Below are positions 42,005-53,886 of a stretch of DNA of 64,000 nucleotides, piece by piece. Origin of the DNA: Brachycybe producta (Eukaryota > Arthropoda > Diplopoda > Playtdesmida > Andrognathidae); contig JAUPFP010000012.1 in assembly GCA_036925085.1 (NCBI GenBank), positions 1,520,964 to 1,584,963 of the forward strand. Direction: 5' to 3'. The stretch's first letter is position 1. Every line of letters starts with the position of its first letter. The notes beneath the pieces were generated by a model, which was given only the letters and a program-made list of their open reading frames with translations, was not told the origin of the DNA and did not search any database. The position numbers and the translations under genes were made by a program.

Positions 42005-42810
42005 TGTAACGTCCCGCCGGATCGTTACAATAACACGATAAATTTAAACGCCCACGAAACACACAGACATAAAAACTTACCGTCTACCGGCTCCTTATGG
42101 GGACGGGACCGTACCCGTAGCCGCCTCTCCCACGGTGTTCCTCTTGGGGTGTGTCGGCTCCAGGAGCCACCCACGAAGGACACGACGAAAAACCACGCCG
42201 CCACGCCGAGAATATTGCGGTAGAACAACAGTTCTACCGCGAGTCGACACAAGTACCGGCCGAAACAAGTCGGTTACGATGGTGGTGTTGATCCCCAACC
42301 GGACACCCACCCTCCGCGGTGCTCCCCAAATAAAGACACGGACACACAAAGTAAGTGAAGATAAAAGTTTAATATACACTTACGATGAATTAGGCAGTGA
42401 TAATGATATATACAAATAAGGGCTGGTCAAACGGACCAGCACACACACACACACGCACAGAGCACTTTATACAAAACAAGCCAACAGGCTAAAAGACCAC
42501 AGATGAAGACCAAAACGCCGGACAGTGGAGGTCACCCAGACCTCCATCCACAGGTCTAGTCAGACAAGTTGCCTACAACCAACTGCCCAGATCCTGTGGC
42601 TGACTAGGCCACAGGAAACCTCCAGGCAACTCCACCTGGAGGGGACAGAGGTCACATCTGACCTCTCACCCATAGACTTCATGGTGAGAGGTCTGCTGGC
42701 ACCAAATTGGCGTCCGACCTAACAGCCTACTGTAGCTGTCAGGCAGACCACCATAGGGAAATTCGTCTGCTCACTTAAAAATTAAAATTTGAGCAGACCA
42801 GGTTGCCACA
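42005..42810 (-). repeat. A3 5' LTR (806 bp)
   Basis: In element orientation it begins TGTGGCAACCTGGTCTGCTC and ends GGCGGGACGTTACA. Compared with the other A3 LTR it differs at a few percent of positions by eye and carries a CA-repeat expansion at about 42440. Confidence 0.9.
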
Positions 42811-43799
42811 CACGTATTATACGTGGTTTTATACCGTATGTTATATCGTATAATACGTGACGTATAAAACTGTTATTTTGTATACGTATAAAACCAAACG
42901 TATAAAACTAAAGAAGTACAAAAAGTTTAATAAAACAAAATTACATGATTTTTTAAATGTTCAAAACGAAGTGTTTCATTAAAAAACTGTTGCAAAATGG
43001 AAAAAACTGCCCAAAAAAAGCTGAAAAGAAAAATTAAATATTTTAAAACTTAAATGTAACTGTTATTTGAAATATTTATGCCCGTTAATACCAATCAGAA
43101 TACTGTTTATCTTGTGTTTTAAGAACGTGATAACTGTAAAGAGGTTTTTTTTATTTCTCTGGAAAGAGCCTATTCCTTATTTCAGATTGAACACAAGACC
43201 AGTTTGAAAACGGTTTTTCCAGCATAACCATTAATGCTTGGTACTTTGTTTCCTCTGGATCACACATTGTATCAAGTTTGTTTTATTTAACTTGATTCAA
43301 GTTAAATGACAACTAATTTGATCATAATCATTTGATGATAATCAGTGGGTTTTAATATTTTATAGGCGTTAAATTTGTGATTTTATAATAGGTTTTATAC
43401 ATTTTATATATTTTATACAGGTTTTCTATATTTTTACTGTATAATACCTCATGTATTATACGTCAACGTATAAAATATTACTTTTGTGACATTTACTCAT
43501 CCCTGCTAGAGAGCCATTTGGTACCATAAAAGATTGTTACTTATACAAGGTTTAGACATCACCGTCAAATTGAATTCTTCTTAAAACTATGTGCTGTAAT
43601 AGAATTCCATAGTCTAAATATGTTGTTTAAAAACACCACGAATATGCATCAGATTTAGCTCTTATTCTGTTAAGAAATTTTGGATGGTCACGTCGTGTTG
43701 CCAAATAACACGAATATGTGGTAGGTATCTTTAATTAATGCAGAATCATGTTAAATGATAGTTTTTGTATCATGAATAGTGTTTTAATTTCACCCGTAG

Positions 43800-43931
43800 A
43801 AATCAGTCAGGCCGACAATACCAGCGGAATTCGGAAGTAAAGTGCCAACGAATATTCGGCAGCGTTACTTAAACCTCATCATTGACGAATGTTTGAAGTT
43901 TTACGATCGCGATCAAGATGCGTTTCAACGT
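43800..43931 (+). CDS. REXO1: REXO1 exon, conserved [11 protein letters not shown] block
   Basis: A 132-nt phase-0 exon between TTTAATTTCACCCGTAG and GTATGT. It encodes [20 protein letters not shown], then [14 protein letters not shown] and DRDQDAFQR. Vertebrate REXO1 has a near-identical stretch (I-P[17 protein letters not shown]) upstream of its exonuclease domain. This is the strongest anchor for naming the host gene. An alternative donor 2 nt upstream would break the frame. Confidence 0.92.
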
Positions 43932-44002
43932 GTATGTAGTTACATTTTCTGTTTTTATTGCCGTGTCGTTTTTTTTATTTAACTTCATTTTTTGTGCAAT
44001 AG

Positions 44003-44121
44003 GGATGTGCAGAAGAAAAAAATGCTTATGAACGTAGTTCGAGCCGGGTCGTTTATTTAAATGTTGTTGCAAATACTATAAAGAAGCTTAGAGCTGAAGA
44101 TTCATTCAATATTTCTGAAAG
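44003..44121 (+). CDS. REXO1: REXO1 exon, conserved EEKxAYxRS...YLN block
   Basis: A 119-nt exon after GTGCAATAG and before a GTATTT donor, starting phase 0 and ending phase 2. It encodes GCAEEKNAYERSSSRVVYLN, then VVANTIKKLRAEDSFNISE. Known REXO1 proteins have the corresponding S-E-E-K-x-A-Y-x-R-S and Y-L-N-V-A-V-N-T-L-K-K-L-R. The intron before it is only 71 nt. The split codon completes exactly with the first base of the 52012 exon. Confidence 0.9.
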
Positions 44122-44978
44122 GTATTTGTTTGCCGTTTGTAACATTTTATTACAAGCTTAATTCTTCAATTACGTTTGTATTTTTTAATAATAATCAGAC
44201 TGTCAATATTTACTACATCAAGAATGGCGCTAACGTATAAATTTAAGCTAGTTTGTAGCTGCATCTGCAGTGCAGTAAGGAGAGTTTTTTTTTTTTTTGG
44301 AAAATTTATCTTTTACGCTTCTTTGTTCAGGGATTTTCGCCCAATTTTCTTATGTAATGCAGCAAACTTATGAACTTACTGTGGGGACTGTATCTTAAAT
44401 CATGCCCCTGGGGATAACTGCCTGCGACTATTTTGAACTCCAAATCCTGCAGCTGCATTACTCTACAGTAACAGTAGTGCCTTCCAGTGGCTTGCTGTAT
44501 AGCAAAATTTGCCAAAGAGCCATTTATACATGTCCTATCATTCTTAGTCATGGATTATGATGAAGACCGTATGTATATTAACAAACCAAACGGCTGTCAT
44601 ACCTCAAGTAGATTGAAAATTCATTTATTGTTCAAAACTCAAATTTAACATAGCAACGTGGCTGGGATCCGACCTATGTGCATTTTGTGCATAACTCACG
44701 TAGGTTTGTTCCAATTTACAGCGAATTCATGATTCATGATAGTATTTTGTGTCAAGAAGTGCAGTACTCAAAACGTCTCGTACTCATGTACTCGTTCAAA
44801 AGTAGTGCAGTCACTGTACAATGTTCATTTTATAAAGTTAATCATTTAAACAAAGTCAGTTTTTGTCATCATCTGCTTAGAGTATGACAGTTAATTCTTT
44901 CAATAAAACATACTATAATCTCATAAGCAAGAAACGCCAAATTTTTATTGTTTTAATAATTGTTTATTTTAAAACCTG
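44122..44978. other. REXO1 intron, no feature recognised
   Basis: AT-rich sequence with a poly-T run at about 44286; no exon or transposon boundary could be supported before the LTR fragment at 44979. Confidence 0.4.
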
Positions 44979-47900
44979 TGTAACGACCCAACCGGCCATC
45001 CAAAACCCCCAGCATGGTTTTCCTCAACACTTACCAGGTAGACTGTCTAGAAGGCGGAATCTTGATGGCTGTGAAGCAGCAACCAAGCGAGGAACTTAGC
45101 AAACATGACAGGTCTGCTAAACACCGGCGCGAGTTCCCCAGACCGTAGCAACTGGAAAAGGACAGTGATTTCAACCCAAAATTCCCCTTTCCCCGGTAGA
45201 AACTCCCCAGAAGTTATGAACATGAGACAGTGGTATAAGTAATAAAAAAAACATTTAATTACACTTACACGTAAAACTATGTAGAGTTGCTGGCCAATTC
45301 TCTCTTACCATGGTAAACATATGTTAAAACCTCCAAAAACCACGGCAGCATGATTTCTAAAGGGAGCCTTTTGCACCTCAAAAGCCTGGGCCCTCTACAG
45401 AAGGGTTATGCTGGGGTTGAGGGTCTTCCTCTGCTTCAGAGTCAGTTGACTCCTTAGCCAAAATGGGTTGGGGTTTCAGCACCGAAAGGACTGCCTGTGC
45501 TTCCACCATACCACCAGGCTTGGAACCCTCTTCACTGGTCCCGCCAGAGTCAGAAGTCAGTCTCCAAGACTTATGTTGGAATGTATGGCTTCAAGTTATG
45601 AACATGACACCGGTCGCACACTTTCCGACTATACCCATCTACGAATTCCACCTTGTAGACTAGGTTGGAGAGCTGCCAGACTACCATACCCAGCTGAGCT
45701 TTGTATGCCAACCCAATTTCTTGGCCTAGGCAAGTTTTCAGGCCATATCATTTAAAAAGGGCTGATATAGGGGTGGCTTCACCCAGCAAGTCATACTGGC
45801 TCTTTTGCCTCACTAAGCAGCTGCCAGGTGCCGGCATGCACACTCCACAGCATGCTGGTCGGGCATGTCAGCATGGACTGTCAGGAATGGTATTTTCAAT
45901 CCCCAGCTTAGGTTCACAGCCAAATAACAACTGGTACAGATAGACCTCTGTACTCCTTCACAGCAGTTTTGGAAGCACGACAGGCTGCAACTTGTCCCAC
46001 CAATCATGCTGGTTCTGTGAGGGGATGAAGGTACTACTTGATGGGGTCCATAACGGTCTTGTTTGTATGCTCCATAAGCCCATTAGCTTGTGGATGGTAT
46101 GCCGTCATGTGTTGAACTATATTATAGTCCTCACAGAACTTCATCAGGACTTTGCTGGATAACTGAGACCCATGATCTCAGACAAGAGCCTTCGATGTAC
46201 CAAACACCACCAGGATCTTGTTCTTTAGGAATTTAATATATGATGCCATAGCCCTTTGGTATACAGGGTGAAATAGTCAACCATGATCAACACTTAGGTG
46301 AACACATCGACTGATGCAGAAAATGGGCCCATGAAGTCTATTCCCCAGGTATGAACTGTGTACTCTGGAACTATGGGTTGGAGAAGTTCCTGACAGCAAA
46401 TTGTCTGGCTCTTTGACACAACAAACATGAAAGAATATATTCAGCTGTGACCCACTTTGTACCTAACCAGTTGTAACAGTTGTATAACCACAAATGACCA
46501 GGTTCTGGACTATCGTGCAGGTTATCGGTAATACCAACACAGACCAAAGCTGATCCTGGAAACACCTCCTGACATACAACAACTTGCATACCACCACAAA
46601 CTTGAACCTTAAATCTGAGTTAGGGTCGACGAAGAGCTTATCCTTCAACTCAGAGCACCAGCTATCATTTTCTTGTTCCTTCTTCAAGTCCACTTCAGAA
46701 CAGTTACGGTAAATGACCTCATCCACATCAGCCTCAATGGGTTCAGGCAAAGAAGGATGCACAATTTTACTTACTAGATTCTGACTCAAAGTCAGCTTCC
46801 TCGTAAAGTTTCCCGGTCTTATACTGAATCTTATACTGGCACTCTTGTAACTGCATTTGCCAATGCCTGAACCTCCCCTGCAGGTTTTTGGCTGTCTGCA
46901 AATGACAAAAGTGCATGGTTATTCATGACATTTAGAATATCGTGTTTTTGCTCTTTTTTTGAGCCAACAAGGGTAGTCCAGAACCCAAGGGAATTTGTCC
47001 TCCAATAGCTTCCAGTTAACTACGACACCTAGACCATACTCACTAGCATCCATGTGTATCATTATCTCGTCTCAAGGATCATACATGCTGAGCAACAGGG
47101 GCTTTGGTTAACCACTAAATTGCTAGACTACACTGCTCGGACCACTTGAAGGACACATTGTTCTTGGTCAGCTCTTGCAGTGGTTTTGCAACCTTAGCAA
47201 AGTCCTTTGTAAACCAAATATAGTAACCGGCCAGTCTGAGAAAACTTGGGATGCCTGTCACCATTGTTGGCAATACTCTTGGACTGCCTTTACAAGATCT
47301 GGGGCCAGTGCAACGTCCGCAGCATTCACAATGCGCCCGAGATATTTGAATATCAAACACAAAGAAACCTTTTTTTCAGCTGGAGTTTCAGCTCTGCCTT
47401 TCATAATAGTCCAAGGACATTCGATAGCCTGTCGGGAAACTGCTCGGTGTTCCAAAAGATGATATGGTCCTGGTACACTAGACATGTCTCCCACTTGCAT
47501 CCTGCTAATAGGAGGTCTAATGCTCTTTGCATGTTAAATGAATCATTACAGAATTTGAAAGGCATTTTTTCGGAACTAACAGACCTTGAGAACAGATGAA
47601 TTACTGTTTTCTCTATGTCTGCCTTCACCATCCAGATCTGGAAATACCTGCTGGCCAGATCCATGGATGTGAAATACTTTACCCTGGCAAGTTAGTTGAG
47701 AGCGTAACGGATACTGGTGCAGCTTCGTCTGAGCATTTAGTTTCCGGTAGTCCACTCAAAAATGAAAGCCACCATCCTTCTTGCACACAAGCAACATAGG
47801 GCTTGTGTACAGACAATGCTTAGGTTGGATTACACCTGCTTCCAACATTTTCTCTTCCTCTTCTGTCTCGACTGCACTCGGCCAGTGAGCACAAAGAAGC

Positions 47901-49300
47901 AACAGCTCCACGACTTCATGGAGTTTCTCTAATGCCTCACTCAATGCTCTGGGGAGCTTTTATATATTCCAGGATGCTTGTAAAAATTGGTCGGTCAATG
48001 CCACATCTGGCTGTGCTGTCCAGACATCTTTCCAGAAGAACTTCCGACTTACGATATCCACCATCAACCCGAAGTGAAAAGCTAGGTCAACTCCAAGCTT
48101 TACTTTGCCCTTTCTCTTAACGAGGAGAATTTGAGCCTTGATTGGACCTATCATGGATTTTCATCTCTACAAACTTTAAGAACTCCGTCTATCTTGATGG
48201 CGTACCTGCTCATACCCTGCGGGCATTATAGGAGGTTGACTTCCTGCACTGGTAACCCCTATCACCAGTGCCTCTGAGGTGCTCATTACCAACACCTCAC
48301 CTCTGCTGTTCCTGATCATCTCAACCAGATGATCGTCCAAGGACAACAACACTCGGGGTGTTCCAACCAACAATGCAAGGCTCTCTTGTTCAGGAATGGG
48401 AGACCATCACCTTCCATCATAACTTTTTTAGCCTCGCCTTGGAGGGTATAACCAGGTGCTCAGGGGTCTGGGTATCCACTTCATTAACCAGAGGCTTCCC
48501 AGACCTGACTAGAGGCATGGGCATTGGGCACACTATTGCCTTCGGTCCTTGTGCTGACCACACTCATCTGCTCCTCTATGTTTGGCATAGCACAAAAGGA
48601 GGTACTGCAGTTTCTCCAAGTCCGCAGACCTCGTCAGTCACTCGCATCCACCAGGATCCGGATATAATGTATTTGGACACCAACTGAAGGTACATCCCTG
48701 TGTCAGTTGGCTGACGATCTGAGTTTTTCAGCATGCCTGGTCGTCCACCACTCAGTTCGGCAGTGACCAGCATGGGTTTAATGAGGGTGTACTTTCGTTA
48801 TGCACCTCAGGTGAATAGAAGATTGAACCATTCTCAATGGTGGTCAAGAACTTATGTGCCTGCAGGAGGATGGGAGCTAGCCCCGTTACATACTGCACCA
48901 CCTGGATTTTGTCCTGTGTCACCCTAGCAACTTGTTCCTTAGCTGCAGCCTTATGACAGTTTTCTTCTTGTGCTCCTTCTGACTACATAGAAAGCATGGA
49001 CCCAGTTGCTTTTGGGCCTTTGTTATATTAGCAGCCTGCCCAGCCCCTAGAGATGTTGCGCCAGCTGACTTCCATCCATGCTTTGCCACTTTTCATTCTT
49101 TCCCCCGGTCTTGGGCAGTGCTTTGTTCGATTTAGATGGTGCACTTGCCTTCATACCCTTGGGTTTGAAGACTACTTTATGCACCTACATCACCGGAGCC
49201 CTTGGCCATAACCTTGGTCTTCGACAACTCACAGTTATGGGGCCCTGAAGGTGGGGCATATTTTTGCTCACCAGTTTCAGGAAGGGAGGAGGAAAATGTA
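44979..49300 (-). mobile_element. Retrotransposon A5, heavily decayed family A copy
   Basis: In element orientation, gag remnants (knuckle-like Cys pattern near 49000), protease (48373-48176), linker, RT, RNase H, integrase and post-integrase spacer lead to an LTR end at 44979 (TGTAACGACC on the + strand). The accessory region is missing: integrase-tail sequence (about 45400-45760) is followed at once by LTR-like sequence (about 44979-45290). Divergence from A1 and A3 is much greater than among those copies, so this is an older insertion. No 5' LTR was identified. Confidence 0.75.
46371..48373 (-). pseudogene. A5 pol remnant (protease, RT, RNase H, integrase)
   Basis: Recognisable islands in order are a protease-like block in which the DTG reads NSRGEVLVMS (catalytic Asp lost), a GVDLAFHFGLMVDIVSRKFF linker, and RT pieces MDLASRYFQIWMVKADIEKT and NMQRALDLLLAGCKWETCL with YQDH where YLDD is expected. 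Then come the connection VTGIPSFLRLAGYYIWFTKD and a pre-integrase block EPIEADVDEVIYRNCSEVDL. Catalytic residues are lost in both protease and RT. Confidence 0.8.
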
Positions 49301-50530
49301 TACCCTTACCTTGTGGTGGGAACATGTGTGCCATCATCTATAATGCAGGATGGACCAGAAATTGATTCTCCAACCGCCAGGGTATTTCTCGACAGGCTGC
49401 CTGTTCTCCAAATTGGATAGAAAGCAACCTTCCAGAGATAAATTTGCAGCGGGGCCAGAGGAAACTTTTTGCAGGAATATCAACTTCCGTGGCTGGAACC
49501 CACCACTTTTTCATGAAGGAGTCTGAGCATCTGTTTGGCCAAAACAAGGTAGACAATAGACAGATAACTTGAGTCTTGCACCAGTTGGCAGTTGTATGAT
49601 GGCAATGTTAGCTATGCAAAAGTTAGCCACGAGCTGCCACCAAATAGTAAATAACTGGTCATCTTAGTAGCAGGGCGCCATTTTCTTTATTGTAAAAGAA
49701 ACAGGATGCTGAACACTAAGTATGGTATACAAAAACCAAAGAACCAATGAAGTATGAGAAGACTCCCAGGAACTGGAATCCGATTTCATTCATATGTTGC
49801 ATGTACGATTGTACGTGCCTGCATGTCAAGTAGCCGCTGACCACGTCTCCACATGGAGACCATGTTGGGGCTGCCATCTTGGTGATGCTATGGGGTTTGT
49901 AAAAACACGTGGTTCTACCCAGTCGAGCATCAGTTCTCATGGTTTTTATCATATGAACTGGTGTTGGGATGTTGTAACCTGGTTTAGAAATAAAAATGGC
50001 AAAAACTCAATCTCCCTGTCAAAATCTGAAATTGACCAGTGTTCTTTCTTTTTACATAGTGACGACAGAGAAGGAGGAGCCCTGGGAGAACTAGGGTTTT
50101 GGGGCTCGTGCAGTCCGCTTTGTCCGGGGAAGAGGCACTGCTCGAGTTCGTGATCAATTTTTTTGTGTCGGGAAGGGTTGGTGGAGGCAGCTGGAGACGA
50201 GGTGAAGACAATGGTCTCTTCTATGGACAAAGCTGCTATTTCCTGTGTACTGTCCCATTCACTAGCGGTGAGAACTGGCAGTTTATTGGGCGTTTTGCAT
50301 CGTCCGCATCTGTGGATACCTCATCCACTGTGTTTCATTTGGCAGCAGCGATGGTTCCCTTGGCTTTGTTGATAGTGGGCCTTTTGTTGGAGCTCTTCCG
50401 AACACTAGCCGTAGAGATAGTTTATAAAAAAATAATTTATTGTATTATTATGGCAGAGATGATGTGTGCATTTTTTATGATGGTGAGTTACCAGTTGCCA
50501 AAGTAATCAAAACTAAATTGAAATAAAAGT
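49301..50530 (+). other. Intron DNA with possible family A accessory debris
   Basis: At about 49850 the + strand has ATGGAGACCATG near a G/C-rich patch that loosely recalls the APKKADDG module. At 50042-50059 a pyrimidine tract ending TTTTTACATAG precedes TGACGACAGAGAAGGAGGAG, close to the A1 sequence after its putative acceptor. This looks like a decayed + strand remnant of the accessory intron and following exon. Nothing else is recognised. Confidence 0.35.
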
Positions 50531-50950
50531 ATGGGGAAGATATACCCACAAACGAAAACAGAAAGTCTGCTGTATGTTTCAAGGTTACTGGACACAAAAT
50601 TATTACTGTGGCTTAGTATGATCATCAAAAGCCTAATGATATTACATGAAGAAAAGCTAAGGATTGCGAAGGACAAGTATTTGCTGAAAATATTTGGTCA
50701 CAGTTATTCATTCATGCAAAAAAACCCTAAAATGTCCATCAATAGGGTTGTATTGAAGAACAAAAAAGGAAAGACTAAAAAATGGGAATCAAAAAGCACA
50801 CTGATTTCTCATGCCATAATTTCAGCAGCTACAATCATGCGGTGCATCTTAGTCAAAAGTATGGTACCTCTGACAGATTCATTTACACTACATAGTTTGT
50901 GTTTGACAATGCCGATATCAATATTTGTACCATGGATAGTTTCACATGGC
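50460..50950 (+). other. Coding-like segment with stops, unidentified
   Basis: One frame (from about 50476) reads DGELPVAKVIKTKLK, stop, KYGEDIPTNENRKSAVCFKV, TGHKIITVA, stop, YDHQKPNDIT. The lysine-rich composition and even texture suggest an old coding region, but I do not recognise it. An overlapping open frame (50531-50953) is probably a shadow. It is not near REXO1 splice sites. Confidence 0.3.
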
Positions 50951-52011
50951 TGAAGAAGATTTCTTCAGCATCATCTGTAGGACAGTATCATTATGTCCCT
51001 TTACAATGTTTTGAAAGTAAAAGTGCACAAGGCCTGTAACGCATTACAGTAAAAGTACAGTCTATTAATGTTTTCAATCCTTTCTTTTACTTCATGGGTA
51101 AAAAAATCAAGAGTTTTTCCTCACAGATAAAGTATTTTTCTGACAAAGACATTCTTGCTGAAATATGATAGAATACACCTGATTAAGGAGGAAAAAAGTA
51201 TTAATTTCAATTTCACAGTAGCAAAAATACTTTAAAACAATATACTAAAAATTATATTTGAATCTGTAAGTTATATCATTGTGTTAGGAAAAAAAAAAAC
51301 AGATGTAAATCCGTGTGCCTCTAGTGATGAAACAGTGCAGTCTGACAAAAAATGTATAGAATATATTTTGTGGGGAATTTTTTTAGAGTAGTGTTTGTAA
51401 CCACATGGTTTGCTCTAAAATTTTTCCCAAGGGAGATATGTTTAAAAAACTGGTTTTGCCGCCATTTTTACAAGATGTTGGACAAATCAGGGGTGGCCCA
51501 GGGGTGCAAAATTAACATGCTGTTAAGGACTTACGTTTCCAGCTTTTCCTGTTTTTTTTTTTAGTTCTTAAGCTTTTGTAACATTCTTGTTGTCTGGCCT
51601 ATTATAAGTTTTTTCAGATTTTTTTTTATCGAGCTATATAAAGGCCTTTATGAAAAATAGAAACTCCAAGTTTGAATTTTATATTTGGCATTGTGGAACT
51701 GAAAATGTATTAACACTTTATATACTGTGAACGAAAAAAAAACGTACCTCTTCATATGTTATTGTAGTATTTATAGAGGTTCGTTTTTTTCTGTTCAGTG
51801 TTAGATATAATGGTAATAGGTATGAGGAATGTAATGAGAAACTGTGTTGGGAATTTTGTGGAAAATCTTTTATTTTGAAGTTATACAAATACTGCAATAC
51901 AGTGTACTAGAAATAATAGGAACAAGATTTAATGTTATGTTACTTTTACACTATGGTTCTTGTAGCTTGTCATTAGGAATTGGTTGTATTATAATATGCT
52001 CTTTTGATCAG
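50951..52011. other. REXO1 intron, nothing recognised
   Basis: AT-rich intron sequence; no exon or element supported before the acceptor at 52010-52011. Confidence 0.4.
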
Positions 52012-52163
52012 AAGCTTGGCAACATCTACCGTGGATCTAAACTCGGTCGTCAAGCAGCAGAGAAGAATATCTCATGAGTTTGTTCTTGGAGGAAAAAAAG
52101 CTGCAAATGTTAGTTACAGTATAGAGAGGCCGAAAAATAAACCAAGTAAAACATCAATATCAG
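52012..52163 (+). CDS. REXO1: REXO1 exon, conserved SHExVLGG block
   Basis: A 152-nt exon after CTCTTTTGATCAG and before GTCAGT; the first base completes the split Arg codon from the exon at 44003. It encodes SLATSTVDLNSVVKQQRRIS, then HEFVLGGKKAANVSYSIERP and KNKPSKTSIS. REXO1 proteins have a matching R-R-x-S-H-E-x-V-L-G-G with N-R-P further on. It ends phase 1 and joins the next exon as Gly. Confidence 0.88.
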
Positions 52164-52228
52164 GTCAGTACATGATGTAATTTATGTATGTCATTTTCTA
52201 AATTATTTTGTTGTGATTTAAATTTAAG

Positions 52229-52372
52229 GTGAGGAACTTTATCAGTCTTTGCGGCCTTATATTTTGACGAAAGAGCAGTTATACGAAAATGGTTTTCCAT
52301 TGGCCCATCCAACTGAACCTGGTAGAGCAATTATAAATAAGCCGGCTAAAAAGAAGGGAAATTCATGTGATG
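52229..52372 (+). CDS. REXO1: REXO1 exon, conserved LYxxLRxYxLTxEQL block
   Basis: A 144-nt exon after GATTTAAATTTAAG with a 65-nt intron before it. It encodes EELYQSLRPYILTKEQLYEN, then GFPLAHPTEPGRAIINKPAK and KKGNSCD. Vertebrate REXO1 has the corresponding L-Y-x-x-L-R-x-Y-L-L-T-x-x-Q-L-x-E-N-G-Y-P-x-x-H-P. The donor GTTTGT leaves one base of a split codon. The following exons, a cysteine-rich segment and the DEDDh exonuclease domain, are not in the remaining 11.6 kb, which is retrotransposon-rich intron. Confidence 0.92.
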
Positions 52373-52720
52373 GTTTGTATTTGACATCTCGATTCCTTTG
52401 CATGGTTTTCGTATTCTTAACTTATCTTAAGTATTGTTTCCACTTAAGACTCATGATACATGAGTCTGCAACATGGCTTTGACAAAACTCATTTCTTGAG
52501 TCAGTATGTTGTTAATGTCATATTACAGAGACTTGTGTCTGGCTGTAAATGTGTCATTATACAATTTAGCATCTTAAGGTCATTTAAATTGAAAGAAACA
52601 AAATAAATTTTCAACATGACCATTTTGTATGTTGATGAACTGTTAATTAAAACACGTGTTGAGAAGATACTGGTCTAAAATGTGTATTGCCATACATGCT
52701 ATATATTTTTAATGTGCTAT
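52373..52720. other. REXO1 intron, no feature recognised
   Basis: Plain AT-rich intron sequence leading to an LTR fragment. Confidence 0.45.
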
Positions 52721-52906
52721 TGTAACGACCCGACCGTCGTCCACAATACCCCAGGTAATTAAAACCAAACTTACCCAGCTCCAGGCTCCACACCGGGACG
52801 GGAACGCACCCGTAGCAGCCCTCTCCACGGTCAACCAGGGTAACGCCGACCACCAGGGCCTCCCGCGCCAGACACGACGGTAGACACGCCGCCACAACTA
52901 GAATAT
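52721..52906 (-). repeat. Family A LTR fragment (3' end)
   Basis: TGTAACGACCCGACCG and the following GCACCCGTAGCAGCC and CACGCCGCCAC match the terminal part of A3-like LTRs in minus orientation, up to GAATATTG. It is cut there by the LTR starting at 52907. Confidence 0.7.
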
Positions 52907-53886
52907 TGTCATGACCCAGTTTTGCTCCTTCTTTAATTAGGAGGAGCAAGACTGAATCCTGATGTCATCTGCTAGGCTGGTATTGAGACGTTTGGGGCCC
53001 CACCACTTCTTTCTATTTTAGAGTGCTTTAGTTTTTTTGGGTTTTAAAGCTTAATGTTACCCTGATATTTTGTTTGGCTTCTTGGCTTCTGGCCCCAGAT
53101 TCTATATTTGATATTTTGATCTTGACCTTTTCGTTTCCCCCTCATTTTTGCTTCCACATGAGTTGATTTATTCATTTTTAATTATTTTGTTTTTGTTTTC
53201 TCTGTTATCACCTATGTGTGATAACAGAGGATGAGTCAGGGATTCTGGCCAAATAGACCGATCCGTTGATTGGTCTATTTGGGCCAGAAGTTTAATTTAA
53301 CCAATTGAAAGTTTGTGCCTTGATAATCCGACTTCTGGATTCTCAGGGTATGAAAAGGGTTACATTTTGAGATTCGAGAGAAATTGTAAAAAGACCGAAT
53401 CTATGCCCAATTTATGGCAAGATTCATAGATTTAGTTTTCAAGTTAAACCAGTTCGCTTATTTTATATTTTTATGTGGAATAAAACTTCCATTCTCCTTA
53501 ACTAAACCAGTGGTGTTTGTGTTATTCTTTTCGCATTGGATTATTTTCAACGCAATTTTCATCATTGCAGTGCAGCTCTTCACCCTTTTGGATACATCAC
53601 GACTCCAATCAGGAGCAAACCTGCAACACAAGATTGTAAGTATATTTAACACTATTTTCGGGGCAGATTTACGGACGCAAATCCAAGAGATACAGAGAGT
53701 AAAGATCCTCAAGACTGTGAAAATCTTTAGCCAGAGACTAGTGAGGACACAAAATAGACGTTATATTGGTCTAGTCCTCCCGGACCAGTAGAATTAGTGA
53801 CCTAGCCACTCACTATCAATACGAGTGAAAACTCGCTCGTATCCCTTTAAAAGAGCAGATTCTACTAGTGGAAAAAGGTCTGTCAC
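52907..53886 (+). repeat. B1 5' LTR (end certain, start probable)
   Basis: The 3' end (AAAAAGGTCTGTCACA at 53886) is confirmed by an inverted copy at 63487 (TGTGACGGACCTTTTT), with about 170 bp of similarity. The start TGTCATGACCCAGTTTTGCT is inferred. Its first 75 bp resemble the A1 LTR start. AATAAA lies at about 53478. Two hairpins lie inside: 53200-53229 (12-bp perfect stem CTCTGTTATCAC) and 53247-53285 (GGCCAAATAGACC with its complement). Confidence 0.6.

Larger units (their letters stand above)
30776..42810 (-). mobile_element. Retrotransposon A3, about 12 kb, both LTRs present
   Basis: Reading the minus strand, the order is LTR (42810-42005), primer site, leader with hairpin array, gag, protease, RT remnant, RNase H, integrase, accessory region, polypurine tract and LTR (31558-30776). 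The 4-bp sequence CACG flanks both sides (30772-30775, 42811-42814) inside the hAT-type host element. It is the best-preserved family A copy by frame length, yet lacks the RT catalytic core. Twelve kb is large for a gypsy-type element; most of the excess is the long leader and the accessory region. Confidence 0.95.
30751..43505. mobile_element. hAT-type element interrupted by retrotransposon A3
   Basis: The left end CAGGGATGGATAAGTATATG and the reverse complement of the right end (CAGGGATGAGTAAATGTCAC) match, and the 8-bp flanks are CTGGAGAG (30743-30750) and CTAGAGAG (43506-43513), differing at one base. Removing A3 leaves about 720 bp of hAT sequence, rich in ACGTATAA/TTATACGT words (about 42811-43490). 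No transposase is encoded. Confidence 0.85.

Noticed and set aside
49949-50506. Overlapping frames near a GC-rich patch as a host gene
   Set aside because: No consistent splice context or domain; the patch resembles decayed accessory sequence of family A.
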